7,756 nt of DNA from Synergistaceae bacterium. Its GTDB lineage: Bacteria; Synergistota; Synergistia; Synergistales; Aminobacteriaceae. The position numbers were made by a program, and so were the translations under genes. Under the pieces are notes generated by a model. That model saw only the letters and a program-made list of their open reading frames with translations, had not been told where the DNA came from and did not search any database. Positions 1 to 6,022 of this stretch are shown piece by piece (positions within the stretch are counted from its first letter, which is position 1; each line of letters begins with the position of its first letter). The DNA is taken from positions 1 to 7,756 of the forward strand of contig JAISSA010000069.1 in the NCBI GenBank assembly GCA_031273365.1, read 5' to 3'.

Positions 1-447
1 CAGGGTAAATTTTTGCGGCGCGCGGCCGGCCTCTCGTTCGCGGACTCGCCCGCCATACGCAGCCACGCGAAAAAAATGATCGAAGACCTCGATATCCGCT
101 GCACGGGGCCGGAGCAAAAAGTGAGGCGGCTCTCCGGCGGCAACCAGCAGAAGGTCTGCATCGCGGGAGCGCTGACGCTGGAGCCCGATCTGCTGTTCGT
201 GTCGGAACCCACGCGCGGAATCGACATCGGCGCGAAGGAACTCGTTCTCGCGCTTCTGCGCCGGCTCAATGCCGAACAGAACGTCACCGTCGTCGTGACC
301 TCCTCCGAACTCGCGGAGCTGCGCTCCATCTGCGACAGAATCGTCGTGATCTACAAGGGCCAGGTTGCGGGAATCGTCCCCTGGGACGTCTCCAACACGG
401 AAATAGGTCTCCTGATGTCGGGGGAGACGAAAGGGGAGGCGGCATGA
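1..447 (+). CDS. ABC importer ATPase, sugar/nucleoside type, C-terminal half (5' end outside window)
   Basis: This is the cytoplasmic ATP-hydrolysing subunit of an importer related to the RbsA/MglA and NupO groups, which carry two nucleotide-binding domains in one chain. The reading frame is open from base 1, so only the last 148 residues are seen, all in the second domain. The signature motif LSGGNQQK lies at visible residues 44-51. The Walker B and D-loop region reads LLFVSEPTRGIDIG (64-77), with Ser where the Mg-coordinating Asp is usual and the catalytic-position Glu kept. VVVTSSELAEL follows, and the SSE form in place of an H-loop His is normal for the second domain of this class. The stop codon overlaps the next start in ATGA, and an AAGGGGAGG sequence (431-439) serves that start. 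The two permeases downstream show it is an importer. The Walker A region and the substrate-binding protein gene are not visible, so the substrate is unknown. Confidence 0.93.
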   Translation, partial: QGKFLRRAAGLSFADSPAIRSHAKKMIEDLDIRCTGPEQKVRRLSGGNQQKVCIAGALTLEPDLLFVSEPTRGIDIGAKELVLALLRRLNAEQNVTVVVTSSELAELRSICDRIVVIYKGQVAGIVPWDVSNTEIGLLMSGETKGEAA

Positions 448-1535
448 TGCCCAAAAACGAGACAATGAAAGAGGCAATGGAGGAAAGAACGGTGGCGGAA
501 AACCGCCTCGTCCAGATACTGCGCGATTTCGGCATGACGCGCTCGATCATCGTGGTCTTTCTCGTTTACCTTTTGGCGCAGGCCTATTTTCTGGATCTTC
601 CGATGGGACAGCTCTTCTCCAGCATGCTGGTCCGCTTCGGCATGAACGGAATCCTGGCGCTTGCCATGGTCCCCACGATCCATGCAGGAATGGGACCCAA
701 TTTTGCTTTGCCTCTGGGCGTCGTCTGCGGCCTGGTCGGAGGCACGGCGGCAATGGAAATGGGGCTGCGGGGCTGGCCCTCCTTCCTGTTCGCGCTCTTC
801 TTCGGCGCTCTTCTCGGAGGAGTGATGGGATGGCTCTACGCTCTGCTGCTGAACCGCATCAAGGGACAGGAGATGACCGTGGGGACTTACTGCGGTTTTT
901 CCATCGTGTCCCTCATGTGCATCTTCTGGACCCTGGCCCCCTACACCAACACGGAGATGATATGGGCCTATGGAGGGACGGGGCTGCGCAACACGATCTC
1001 CCTCGCGGGATGGTTCGAGAAGATTCTCGACAACCTCTGGGCCTTCGAGATTTACGGAGTGCGCGTTCCCACCGGGACCCTGCTTTGCTTCGCGCTCTTC
1101 TGCGCCGGGATGAAGCTCTTTTTGCGCTCCAGGACAGGCATAGCCGTGACCGCTGCGGGAAGCAACCCCCGCCTCGCCCGGGCCGCAGGGATCAAAATCG
1201 ACAGATGCCGCACCATCGCTTCGATCGTCTCCAACGCCCTGGCCGCCGCGGGGATGCTCGTCTACGCTCAGAGTTTCGGCTTTCTGCAGCTCTATCAGGC
1301 CCCGCTCTTCATGGCCTTCTTCGCGGTGGCGTCCGTCCTGATCGGAGGAGCCTCCATGAGCCGCATCACCCTCGCCAACGTGCTGATCGGCAACCTCCTC
1401 TTCCAGTCTGTGCTCGTGGTCTCCATGCCCGTCGCCAACCTCGTCTTCAGCGACAACATGTCGGAGATCCTGCGCATCGTCATCAGCAACGGCATCATCC
1501 TCTACGCGCTCACACGAAAGGAGGCGGTCGCGTGA
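444..1535 (+). CDS. ABC importer permease 1 (BPD_transp_2 / RbsC-like)
   Basis: An inner-membrane permease of 363 residues, one half of the channel served by the upstream ATPase. A charged cytoplasmic N-terminus (about residues 1-33) is followed by roughly eight to ten hydrophobic segments. The cytoplasmic coupling motif typical of BPD_transp_2 permeases is clear: TAAGSNPRLARAAGI at 236-250. A KGQEMT motif at 140-145 recurs as KGKEMI in the next gene, showing that the two permeases are paralogues. A long hydrophilic stretch around 165-205 is probably an extracytoplasmic loop. The start is the first ATG of ATGATG. It overlaps the ATPase stop by 4 bases and sits close behind AAGGGGAGG; the second ATG (447) has slightly better spacing and is an alternative. 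Family membership is confident. Whether the cargo is a sugar, nucleoside or something else cannot be read from the sequence. Confidence 0.93.
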   Translation: MMPKNETMKEAMEERTVAENRLVQILRDFGMTRSIIVVFLVYLLAQAYFLDLPMGQLFSSMLVRFGMNGILALAMVPTIHAGMGPNFALPLGVVCGLVGGTAAMEMGLRGWPSFLFALFFGALLGGVMGWLYALLLNRIKGQEMTVGTYCGFSIVSLMCIFWTLAPYTNTEMIWAYGGTGLRNTISLAGWFEKILDNLWAFEIYGVRVPTGTLLCFALFCAGMKLFLRSRTGIAVTAAGSNPRLARAAGIKIDRCRTIASIVSNALAAAGMLVYAQSFGFLQLYQAPLFMAFFAVASVLIGGASMSRITLANVLIGNLLFQSVLVVSMPVANLVFSDNMSEILRIVISNGIILYALTRKEAVA

Positions 1536-2656
1536 AGATTCTGCGCGGCAACGTCGTTCCGCTCTTTTTCATCGTGCTCTGCGGTCTGGGGGCCCATTAT
1601 TCGGGGCTCGCGTGGCCCTTCCTCGTCAATGAGATCGTCACCCGCATCGCGCGGAACTCTTTTCTGGTCATCTCGCTGATCGTTCCCGTCCTGGCGGGGA
1701 TGGGGCTGAACTTCGGCATCGTCCTCGGGGCCATGGCGGCGCAGTTCGCCTTCATCGCCGTCGTGAATTTTCAGTGGACGGGGTCGGCCGGAATCCTGCT
1801 CGCCTCCGCGCTCTCCGTTCCCTTCTCGGTCGCCTTCGGCTGGCTTGCGGGGCTGCTTTTCAACAGAGCCAAAGGCAAGGAGATGATAACGGGCATCATC
1901 CTCGGTTTTTTCGCCAACGGCATCTACCAGATGGTCTGTCTGACGCTCGTGGGGTGGCTTATCCCCGTGCGGCTGACGTCGCTGCTCCTGCCCGATAAAT
2001 CCGGCGTCGGCCCGGGCGTCGGGCTGATCAACACGATTGACCTTCGGAGTATGCAGTACGGCATCGACAACCTCTGGAAAATCCGCCTGACGATGCCGGA
2101 TATTCAGGAGCTCTGCGGCTCCTTCGGCTGGAACGTGACGATTCCCCCCAACATTCCGATCTCCGTTCCCGTGGGGACGCTCATCCTGATCGCCCTGCTG
2201 TGCCGGGGAATTCATTTCCTTTTCCGGACGAAGCTGGGCCAGGACTTCAGGGCGGTGGGCCAGGACCGCCACATCGCCGGGATAGCGGGCATCGACGTGA
2301 ACCGCGTCCGCGTGACGGCCGTCGTCATCTCCACCGTGCTGGCCGGACTGGGGCAGATTGTTTTCCTCCAGAATATGGGGAACCTCCAGACCTACGGCAG
2401 CCACGTGCAGGTGGGGACCTTCGCCGTGGCCTCCCTGCTGATCGGCGGGGCGACGGTGACCCGCGCGACGGTGGGGCAGGCGCTGCTGGGGACGCTGCTC
2501 TTTCACACGCTCTTCGTCGTGTCCCCTCAGGCGGGCAAAAACCTGATGGGGAACGTTCAGGTCGGCGAATATTTTCGCGTTTTCGTCTCCTACGGCGTGA
2601 TCGGGGTCGCTCTGGCCCTCCACGCGTGGCGACGCAGAGGCGAAACGGAAGAATAA
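1532..2656 (+). CDS. ABC importer permease 2 (BPD_transp_2 / RbsC-like)
   Basis: The second permease subunit (374 residues), presumably pairing with permease 1 as a heterodimer. The frame is open far upstream, but the start is set at GTG 1532: it overlaps the preceding stop in GTGA, and AAAGGAGG (1517-1524) lies 7 bases ahead. The protein begins with a hydrophobic segment directly after MKILRGN. Landmarks are KGKEMI at 114-119 and the coupling motif RAVGQDRHIAGIAGI at 240-254, which aligns with the motif of permease 1. Between about residues 140 and 210 there is a long polar region rich in Pro, Asn and Asp, probably an extracytoplasmic loop; it contains DNLW, also present in the corresponding loop of permease 1. 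The C-terminus is short and charged (RRRGETEE). Tight overlaps through the three genes indicate one polycistronic, translationally coupled unit. Confidence 0.92.
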   Translation: MKILRGNVVPLFFIVLCGLGAHYSGLAWPFLVNEIVTRIARNSFLVISLIVPVLAGMGLNFGIVLGAMAAQFAFIAVVNFQWTGSAGILLASALSVPFSVAFGWLAGLLFNRAKGKEMITGIILGFFANGIYQMVCLTLVGWLIPVRLTSLLLPDKSGVGPGVGLINTIDLRSMQYGIDNLWKIRLTMPDIQELCGSFGWNVTIPPNIPISVPVGTLILIALLCRGIHFLFRTKLGQDFRAVGQDRHIAGIAGIDVNRVRVTAVVISTVLAGLGQIVFLQNMGNLQTYGSHVQVGTFAVASLLIGGATVTRATVGQALLGTLLFHTLFVVSPQAGKNLMGNVQVGEYFRVFVSYGVIGVALALHAWRRRGETEE

Positions 2657-2672
2657 GGACGGGGGGTCAGTG

Positions 2673-2840
2673 ATGTACGGCGCTTACTGCTTCCCTGGAT
2701 GCGGAGGGGAAGGGGCTCCCAGCCCTTACGCGCATCATTCGCCGAAATTCCGCATCGACGAATCGGTGCTCTGGAAGGGAAGCGCTCAACACGCCGCGAC
2801 GGCCTGGAGATATCTCGACAACGTCGACAGGAGCCGATAA
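2673..2840 (+). CDS. small ORF, 55 residues, unknown, last in the ABC operon
   Basis: An open frame of 55 codons starting 16 bases after the permease 2 stop and closing with TAA before the terminator. It begins MYGAYCFPGCGGEGAP and ends RYLDNVDRSR; a GTG directly before the ATG is an alternative start. AAGGAC at 2655-2660 is a modest ribosome binding site about 12 bases upstream. Codons are G/C-rich in the third position like the neighbouring genes, and the AT-rich noncoding sequence begins just past the stop, which supports real coding. It has two Cys near the N-terminus (YCFPGC), several His, and no signal peptide or membrane segment. I do not recognise a family. It could be a small operon-linked protein, the remnant of a larger gene, or chance; homologues at the same place would decide. 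Confidence 0.45.
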   Translation: MYGAYCFPGCGGEGAPSPYAHHSPKFRIDESVLWKGSAQHAATAWRYLDNVDRSR

Positions 2841-2904
2841 AATTGCCGGGATCAGGGAACTGACCTGACCTGAATATGGGGATATTTTTTGCGAGAGAAG
2901 ACCG

Positions 2905-2940
2905 AAAAAATTAAAAAACCCGCCTTTTCCGCGCGGGTTT
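2905..2940 (-). terminator. Rho-independent terminator after tRNA-Cys
   Basis: A perfect 8-bp stem (AAACCCGC at 2916-2923 with GCGGGTTT at 2933-2940) has a 9-base loop. Read on the minus strand it is followed by a U6-AA-U6 tract (2918-2905), a classic terminator placed 14 bases after the tRNA CCA end. On the + strand the stem is followed only by TTTAAGCTAAC and then T7, so it may stop the ABC operon less efficiently. Confidence 0.88.
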
Positions 2941-2954
2941 AAGCTAACTTTTTT

Positions 2955-3028
2955 TGGAGGCGGCACCCAGATTCGAACTGGGGATAAAGGATTTGCAGTC
3001 CTCTGCCTTACCACTTGGCTATGCCGCC
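2955..3028 (-). tRNA. tRNA-Cys (anticodon GCA), CCA encoded
   Basis: A complete 74-base cloverleaf is visible on the minus strand. The acceptor stem is GGCGGCA with TGCCGCC. The D arm begins GCCA and contains AGTGGTA. The anticodon stem GAGGA/TCCTT encloses CTGCAAA, giving anticodon GCA at 2994-2996. The T arm is CCCAG-TTCGAAT-CTGGG. The discriminator base is U, as expected for tRNA-Cys, and the CCA tail (2955-2957) is encoded in the DNA. It is a single tRNA gene, not part of a cluster, with a terminator directly downstream and a promoter about 110 bases upstream. Confidence 0.97.
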
Positions 3029-3058
3029 TTTTTGCGATGCGACGATCAAAAAAACTCC

Positions 3059-3110
3059 TTAAAGTAAAAACATCTCCGGTTTAAGATAAAAACAAAATTA
3101 AGATAAAAAC
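3059..3110 (-). repeat. three copies of a 13-base AT-rich repeat in the tRNA-Cys leader
   Basis: On the + strand TTAAGATAAAAAC occurs exactly twice (3081-3093 and 3098-3110, start-to-start 17 bases). A third copy with two changes, TTAAAGTAAAAAC, lies at 3059-3071. In the direction of tRNA transcription the unit reads GTTTTTATCTTAA. The copies fill most of the gap between the predicted tRNA promoter and the tRNA 5' end. Their role is unknown; RNA processing sites, protein binding sites or simple slippage are all possible. Confidence 0.7.
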
Positions 3111-3142
3111 ACCCCAAATGCTTTTAGCCTGCAACGGGCTGT

Positions 3143-3172
3143 ATTCTACCTCATATCCGGCCCATCCGTCAA
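3143..3172 (-). promoter_or_regulatory. sigma70-like promoter for tRNA-Cys
   Basis: On the minus strand TTGACG (3172-3167), an 18-base spacer and TAGAAT (3148-3143) form a good -35/-10 pair, predicting a start near 3136-3140. It sits just past the nox stop codon, and the only gene downstream before the terminator is tRNA-Cys. The resulting leader would be about 110 bases, which is long for a tRNA. I see no terminator between nox and this promoter, so nox read-through may also feed the tRNA. Confidence 0.6.
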
Positions 3173-3192
3173 CTCGTGATTTTCACCCTTTA

Positions 3193-4533
3193 CTACAGAG
3201 GAGGCAGCACCTTCAGGGCCACGCTGTTCAGGAAGTTCCAGGGCTTGTTGTAGTGCGGCTGGAAGAAGAAGTCCGTAAACGCGAGCTCCTCGACCGTCAT
3301 GCGCTGCTGAATGCAGACGGATAAGGCATTGATGGATTGCGTCAGGTCCGCCTTCGATTGAAGCTGAGCCCCCAGAAGGCGACCGCTCCCCCTCTCGTAG
3401 ACGATCCTGAGCAGCAGTTCCGACGTCGTGGGCATGAATTCCGGCCGATAGTTGTCCCTCAGAGTTGAAGATGCGGCGTCCAGCCCCATCTCCCGCGCGA
3501 CGATTTCCGTAAGGCCGGTGGACGCGATATTCCAGTCGTAGATTTTTATGCCTGACGTCCCCTGGGCGCCCGGGTGTTTTGTCGTCGGATTCTTCAGGTT
3601 GCGGGCAACCAGCGTTCCCATGCGCACCGCGTTGGTGGCGAGGGGGATGTATTCCGGCCGTCCCGAGGCGTTGTTGTGGACCGCGCAGCAGTCGCCCGCC
3701 GCAAGGACGTCGGGGGCGGACGTGCGCATGTACTCGTCCACCCGAATGGCTCCGTTCGGGGTCATGTCGAGCTGCCCCCTGAAGATGGCGGTGTTTGGAC
3801 GGAAGCCGACGCACAGGACCACCATGTCGGCCTTATACTCGCCTCCGTCGGTTTTCACCGCGGCGACGCCGCCCCTGCCGTCGTCGACAAACGCCTCCAC
3901 CGTCTGATTGAAGGCCAGTTCTATCCCTCTGTCCAGATAAAGCTGCTGCGGGCAGGCCACCATCTCGGGGTCCAGATATTTGGCCAGAATCTGCGGCGCC
4001 TGATCGATCAGGACGACCGACTTCCCCTGCACCTCGAACGCCTCCGCCAGCTCTGTTCCGATATAACCGGCGCCGACGATCGCGATCCTTTGAGCGGTCT
4101 TCGTCCGCCGGATAATTTCCTGAGCGTGACCATAGTTTTTGCAGAGCAGGATATTGTCAAGCCCGGAGTTTTCGATCTTCGGCTCGACGGGCCAGGACCC
4201 CGAGGTCACCACCAGTTTGTCGTACGTGTCGTCAAATTCCTGACCGGTCTCCACGTTGCGGACCCTGAGCTTTTTGTCGGCGACGTTCACGCTCACGACG
4301 TCGTGCTTCATCCGCGTCTCGACCCCCAGCTCGGCGAGCTTTTCCGGGGAAGAGTAAAACAGCGTCGCGGGGTCCTTCACAATTCCCTCGACGTTCAGGG
4401 CAATACCGCAGGAAAGAAAGGAAATGTTATCGTTTCTCTCGTACACCGTCACCTTTGCATCCCTGTATAGCGCGGCAATATTCACAACAGCGGCGGTACC
4501 CGCGTGAGTACAGCCGATCACCACAACCTTCAT
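3193..4533 (-). CDS. nox: NADH oxidase, H2O-forming type (FAD, Cys42 redox centre)
   Basis: A flavoprotein of 446 residues that reduces O2 with NADH, typically to water, in the cytoplasm; it removes oxygen and regenerates NAD+. It matches the Enterococcus/Lactobacillus Nox and NADH peroxidase group over its full length. GCTHAGTAA (7-15) is the FAD-binding start, including His10. SFLSCGIAL (38-46) places the redox Cys at the family's position 42. VGAGYIGTELAEAF (153-166) is the NAD-binding fold, with Asp177 at the end of the next strand, favouring NADH over NADPH. CVGFRPNT (241-248) and VLAAGDC (276-282) complete the FAD site, and HYNKPWNFLNSVAL closes the dimerisation domain. The ATG lies 7 bases after GGGGAGG (4541-4547), and the stop is TAG. 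Water-forming oxidase, peroxidase and CoA-disulfide reductase share this fold; the resemblance to Enterococcus Nox, notably in TGSWP, NYRPEFMPTT and DFFFQPH, makes oxidase most likely. A 63-residue gene lies 45 bases upstream, probably on the same transcript. Confidence 0.93.
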   Translation of the reverse strand: MKVVVIGCTHAGTAAVVNIAALYRDAKVTVYERNDNISFLSCGIALNVEGIVKDPATLFYSSPEKLAELGVETRMKHDVVSVNVADKKLRVRNVETGQEFDDTYDKLVVTSGSWPVEPKIENSGLDNILLCKNYGHAQEIIRRTKTAQRIAIVGAGYIGTELAEAFEVQGKSVVLIDQAPQILAKYLDPEMVACPQQLYLDRGIELAFNQTVEAFVDDGRGGVAAVKTDGGEYKADMVVLCVGFRPNTAIFRGQLDMTPNGAIRVDEYMRTSAPDVLAAGDCCAVHNNASGRPEYIPLATNAVRMGTLVARNLKNPTTKHPGAQGTSGIKIYDWNIASTGLTEIVAREMGLDAASSTLRDNYRPEFMPTTSELLLRIVYERGSGRLLGAQLQSKADLTQSINALSVCIQQRMTVEELAFTDFFFQPHYNKPWNFLNSVALKVLPPL

Positions 4534-4578
4534 GGATTGACCTCCCCTGATTCAAATCGTTGCGCGATAACGCCCGGG

Positions 4579-4770
4579 TTAACTGTAATACTCCATTTTG
4601 TCGTGCACGATCACGCGAGAGTCGAAATCCTCTATCTGCGGGCGAGCCACGGTAACAGGTTCCTGTACGTGTTCGTAATCGATACTGGTGCGCCGAATTT
4701 CGGGTCCGCGCACCTTATGGTACGTGTAGCCCGTGGTATGGATGGTGGAGTTTGTCGTAACGATACGCAT
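4579..4770 (-). CDS. small protein of 63 residues, unknown, upstream of nox
   Basis: This small gene has strong start signals. GGGAGG (4784-4779 on the minus strand) lies 8 bases before the ATG, and a TATAAT box lies about 55 bases upstream. The protein begins MRIVTTNSTIHTTGYTYHKV and ends VHDKMEYYS. It has no Cys, no signal peptide and no membrane segment. Thr, Val, Ile, Tyr and His alternate in a way that suggests beta strands, and it is polar and probably soluble in the cytoplasm. It ends 45 bases before the nox start with no terminator in between, so it is likely the first gene of a two-gene nox operon. I do not recognise a family. A regulatory or accessory role for Nox is only a guess from position. 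The ribosome binding site and promoter argue against a chance ORF. Confidence 0.68.
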   Translation of the reverse strand: MRIVTTNSTIHTTGYTYHKVRGPEIRRTSIDYEHVQEPVTVARPQIEDFDSRVIVHDKMEYYS

Positions 4771-4823
4771 TTTCGTCGCCTCCCTGGTCTGAATGCAAAA
4801 ACAGAATTCTTCCGGTTGCAGGA

Positions 4824-4853
4824 ATTATAACGCATCAATCATCCTCATGAAAA
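4824..4853 (-). promoter_or_regulatory. probable promoter of the 63-aa gene and nox
   Basis: On the minus strand a perfect TATAAT (4829-4824) is preceded, after an 18-base spacer, by TTTTCA (4853-4848), which matches the -35 consensus at four of six positions. The -35 box lies inside the 3' end of the upstream secreted-protein gene, giving nox transcription independent of that gene. A 10-base palindrome, ATTGTACAAT, abuts the upstream side of the -35 box. Confidence 0.6.
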
Positions 4854-5965
4854 TTGTACAATAACCTGTCGGCATGTAAAGGGGATTTCGCCCGGCTCAG
4901 CCTTATGGGCAGCGGCAGCAGCTTCAGGTCCTGCACGGGGGCGATCCAGCAGTCGATAAGGCGCCACTCCCCCTCGCGGTATTGCAGCGTGAAGTCCATA
5001 TACGCGATGCGGTCGTGTCTGCCGGCGCCGCGGAGGTCGGCAACGCCTTTCAGCTCGTGTATTCCGTCGTTGTCCACGTCGACGGGCTGCAAAAGCGAAT
5101 AGCCGACGGTGCGGATGTTGACGGAGCTTCGGAGATTGCCCGAAACATCGTTGTAGACGCGGTTGCGGTCGTAAAGGCTCTTTCTGGGGGAGAGATCGAT
5201 CAGAACGTGGGCGCCGTTCCCTCCGGCGCCGTCCGACGCGATGATTTCGGCGCGATAGCCGTTGAAAAAGCGGCCCCGAACGCGGGGCAGCTTCGTGGTA
5301 CGGGAGTCGTAAAGGACCTGTTTTTTCCATCCATCGATGATGACGAAACGTCCAATGCCCTCGTCCGAACCCGTTTTGACGGTAAGCAGGATCTCCGAGG
5401 CCGTCGCGGACGTGAAGTTCTTCAGCTCGATTTTCGACTCGTATCCCCTGATGTCGCCGGAAAGGGGCACCAGAAAGGGCGGCCCTTCCGACGGCTGAAT
5501 CTCTATCTGCAGGCCCCGGTCGTAAATGCCGCCCTCTTTTCGAAGCGCCACCAGACGAATCCTGTCGACCTTTCCGGGGCGCAGAGCTCCGGAAAGCTCC
5601 TGAACGACGACGTAGTGCCCATCCAGACCCCAAGCCTGTCCGTCGAAAACCGGCGTCTTCGGACGCAGGGTCTTCATCAGCTCGTCGATGGCGTTTTCTT
5701 CGCCGGTTTCGTCGTCAAAATCGGACTCGTCATCGAAGTCAGAATAAAAGTCAGGATTAAAGTCAGGATCGAGGTCGGAATCGGCGTCCTCCGACGGCAG
5801 TTCTTCCGGTACGGGACCGGCGGGAACGTCCCGGGACGACAGCCTTTCAGGCGGACCGCCCCCCGGAACCGGCGGGTTGGAAGCCGCGCTTCCGACCGCC
5901 GCGACGCTCAGGCAACAGATAAGGCACATCAACAAAATTCCCGCGGGAGAAGACAGCCTTTTCAT
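4835..5965 (-). CDS. secreted protein with Asp-rich linker and a calcium-loop-like DxDxDG motif, function unknown
   Basis: A 376-residue exported protein. Residues 1-28 form a signal peptide: basic start MKRL, hydrophobic core ILLMCLICCL, probable signal peptidase I cleavage after GSAA. A Pro/Gly-rich stretch (30-57) leads to a very acidic linker (59-95) that includes two adjacent SDFDDE units and DPDF/NPDF repeats. The folded part starts near 105 and is rich in beta-type sequence. It contains DVDNDGIHEL at 296-305, a D-x-D-x-D-G loop like those binding calcium in dockerin, thrombospondin type 3 and FG-GAP/VCBS proteins. The tail WRLIDCWIAPVQDLK follows an apparent strand-rich repeat. GGAGGAG lies 10 bases before the ATG. 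It follows alaX after a 57-base gap and may share its transcript. The sequence shows export and suggests metal binding; no enzymatic motif is visible and I do not recognise the family. Location in periplasm, envelope or outside the cell is undetermined. Confidence 0.85.
   Translation of the reverse strand: MKRLSSPAGILLMCLICCLSVAAVGSAASNPPVPGGGPPERLSSRDVPAGPVPEELPSEDADSDLDPDFNPDFYSDFDDESDFDDETGEENAIDELMKTLRPKTPVFDGQAWGLDGHYVVVQELSGALRPGKVDRIRLVALRKEGGIYDRGLQIEIQPSEGPPFLVPLSGDIRGYESKIELKNFTSATASEILLTVKTGSDEGIGRFVIIDGWKKQVLYDSRTTKLPRVRGRFFNGYRAEIIASDGAGGNGAHVLIDLSPRKSLYDRNRVYNDVSGNLRSSVNIRTVGYSLLQPVDVDNDGIHELKGVADLRGAGRHDRIAYMDFTLQYREGEWRLIDCWIAPVQDLKLLPLPIRLSRAKSPLHADRLLYNFHEDD
4853..4862. promoter_or_regulatory. 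ATTGTACAAT palindrome next to the nox -35 box
   Basis: A perfect 10-base palindrome shares one base with the TTTTCA -35 box and lies within the last codons of the upstream secreted-protein gene. The position suits an activator or repressor site. It does not resemble the Rex operator TTGTGAAnnnnTTCACAA beyond its outer bases. A palindrome this short can occur by chance. Confidence 0.3.
5720..5790 (-). repeat. short tandem repeats encoding the acidic linker
   Basis: AAAGTCAGGAT occurs at 5747-5757 and 5759-5769 (12-base period), flanked by diverged GAAGTCAGA- and GAGGTCGGA-like units. They encode the DPDF/NPDF/SDFDDE part of the secreted protein. The unit length is a multiple of three, so copy-number change would lengthen or shorten the linker without a frameshift. 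Confidence 0.65.
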
Positions 5966-5986
5966 CGATCCATCGCTCCTCCTTCC

Positions 5987-6022
5987 GAATATTTTTCATA
6001 TTCTTCACATTCCTCACATTCC
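5987..6022 (-). repeat. 9-base tandem repeat between alaX and the secreted-protein gene
   Basis: On the minus strand GGAATGTGA occurs twice in tandem (6022-6014 and 6013-6005). A third unit with two changes follows (AGAATATGA, 6004-5996), then a more diverged one (5995-5987). The array begins directly after the alaX stop codon and ends just before the ribosome binding site of the next gene, so copy-number change would alter spacing between the two genes. Confidence 0.65.

Noticed and set aside
830..1531. Possible N-terminal extension of permease 2 within permease 1
   Set aside because: The extension overlaps permease 1 in another frame and encodes Arg/His-rich sequence; the GTG at 1532 has a strong ribosome binding site and a 4-base overlap.
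1502..2623. 373-codon minus-strand frame opposite permease 2
   Set aside because: It mirrors the third-position G/C of the real permease; the product is low-complexity polar sequence rich in His, Asp, Gly and Arg, with no recognisable motif.
2873..2890. AATAT-GGGG-ATATT followed by T4 as a + strand terminator for the ABC operon
   Set aside because: A five-pair A/T stem is too weak to call a terminator on its own; the strong hairpin at 2916-2940 is the better candidate.
2667..3014. 115-codon minus-strand frame across tRNA-Cys
   Set aside because: It includes the tRNA and the terminator hairpin, which explain the sequence better.
4632..4838. 68-codon minus-strand frame overlapping the 63-residue gene
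   Set aside because: It starts upstream of the TATAAT box, so it would not be on the predicted transcript, and it lacks a ribosome binding site.
4982..5150. CRISPR, insertion sequence or integrase-type element anywhere in the window
   Set aside because: No spaced direct repeats of CRISPR length, no transposase or recombinase motif and no terminal inverted repeats were found; the repeats present are short local arrays.
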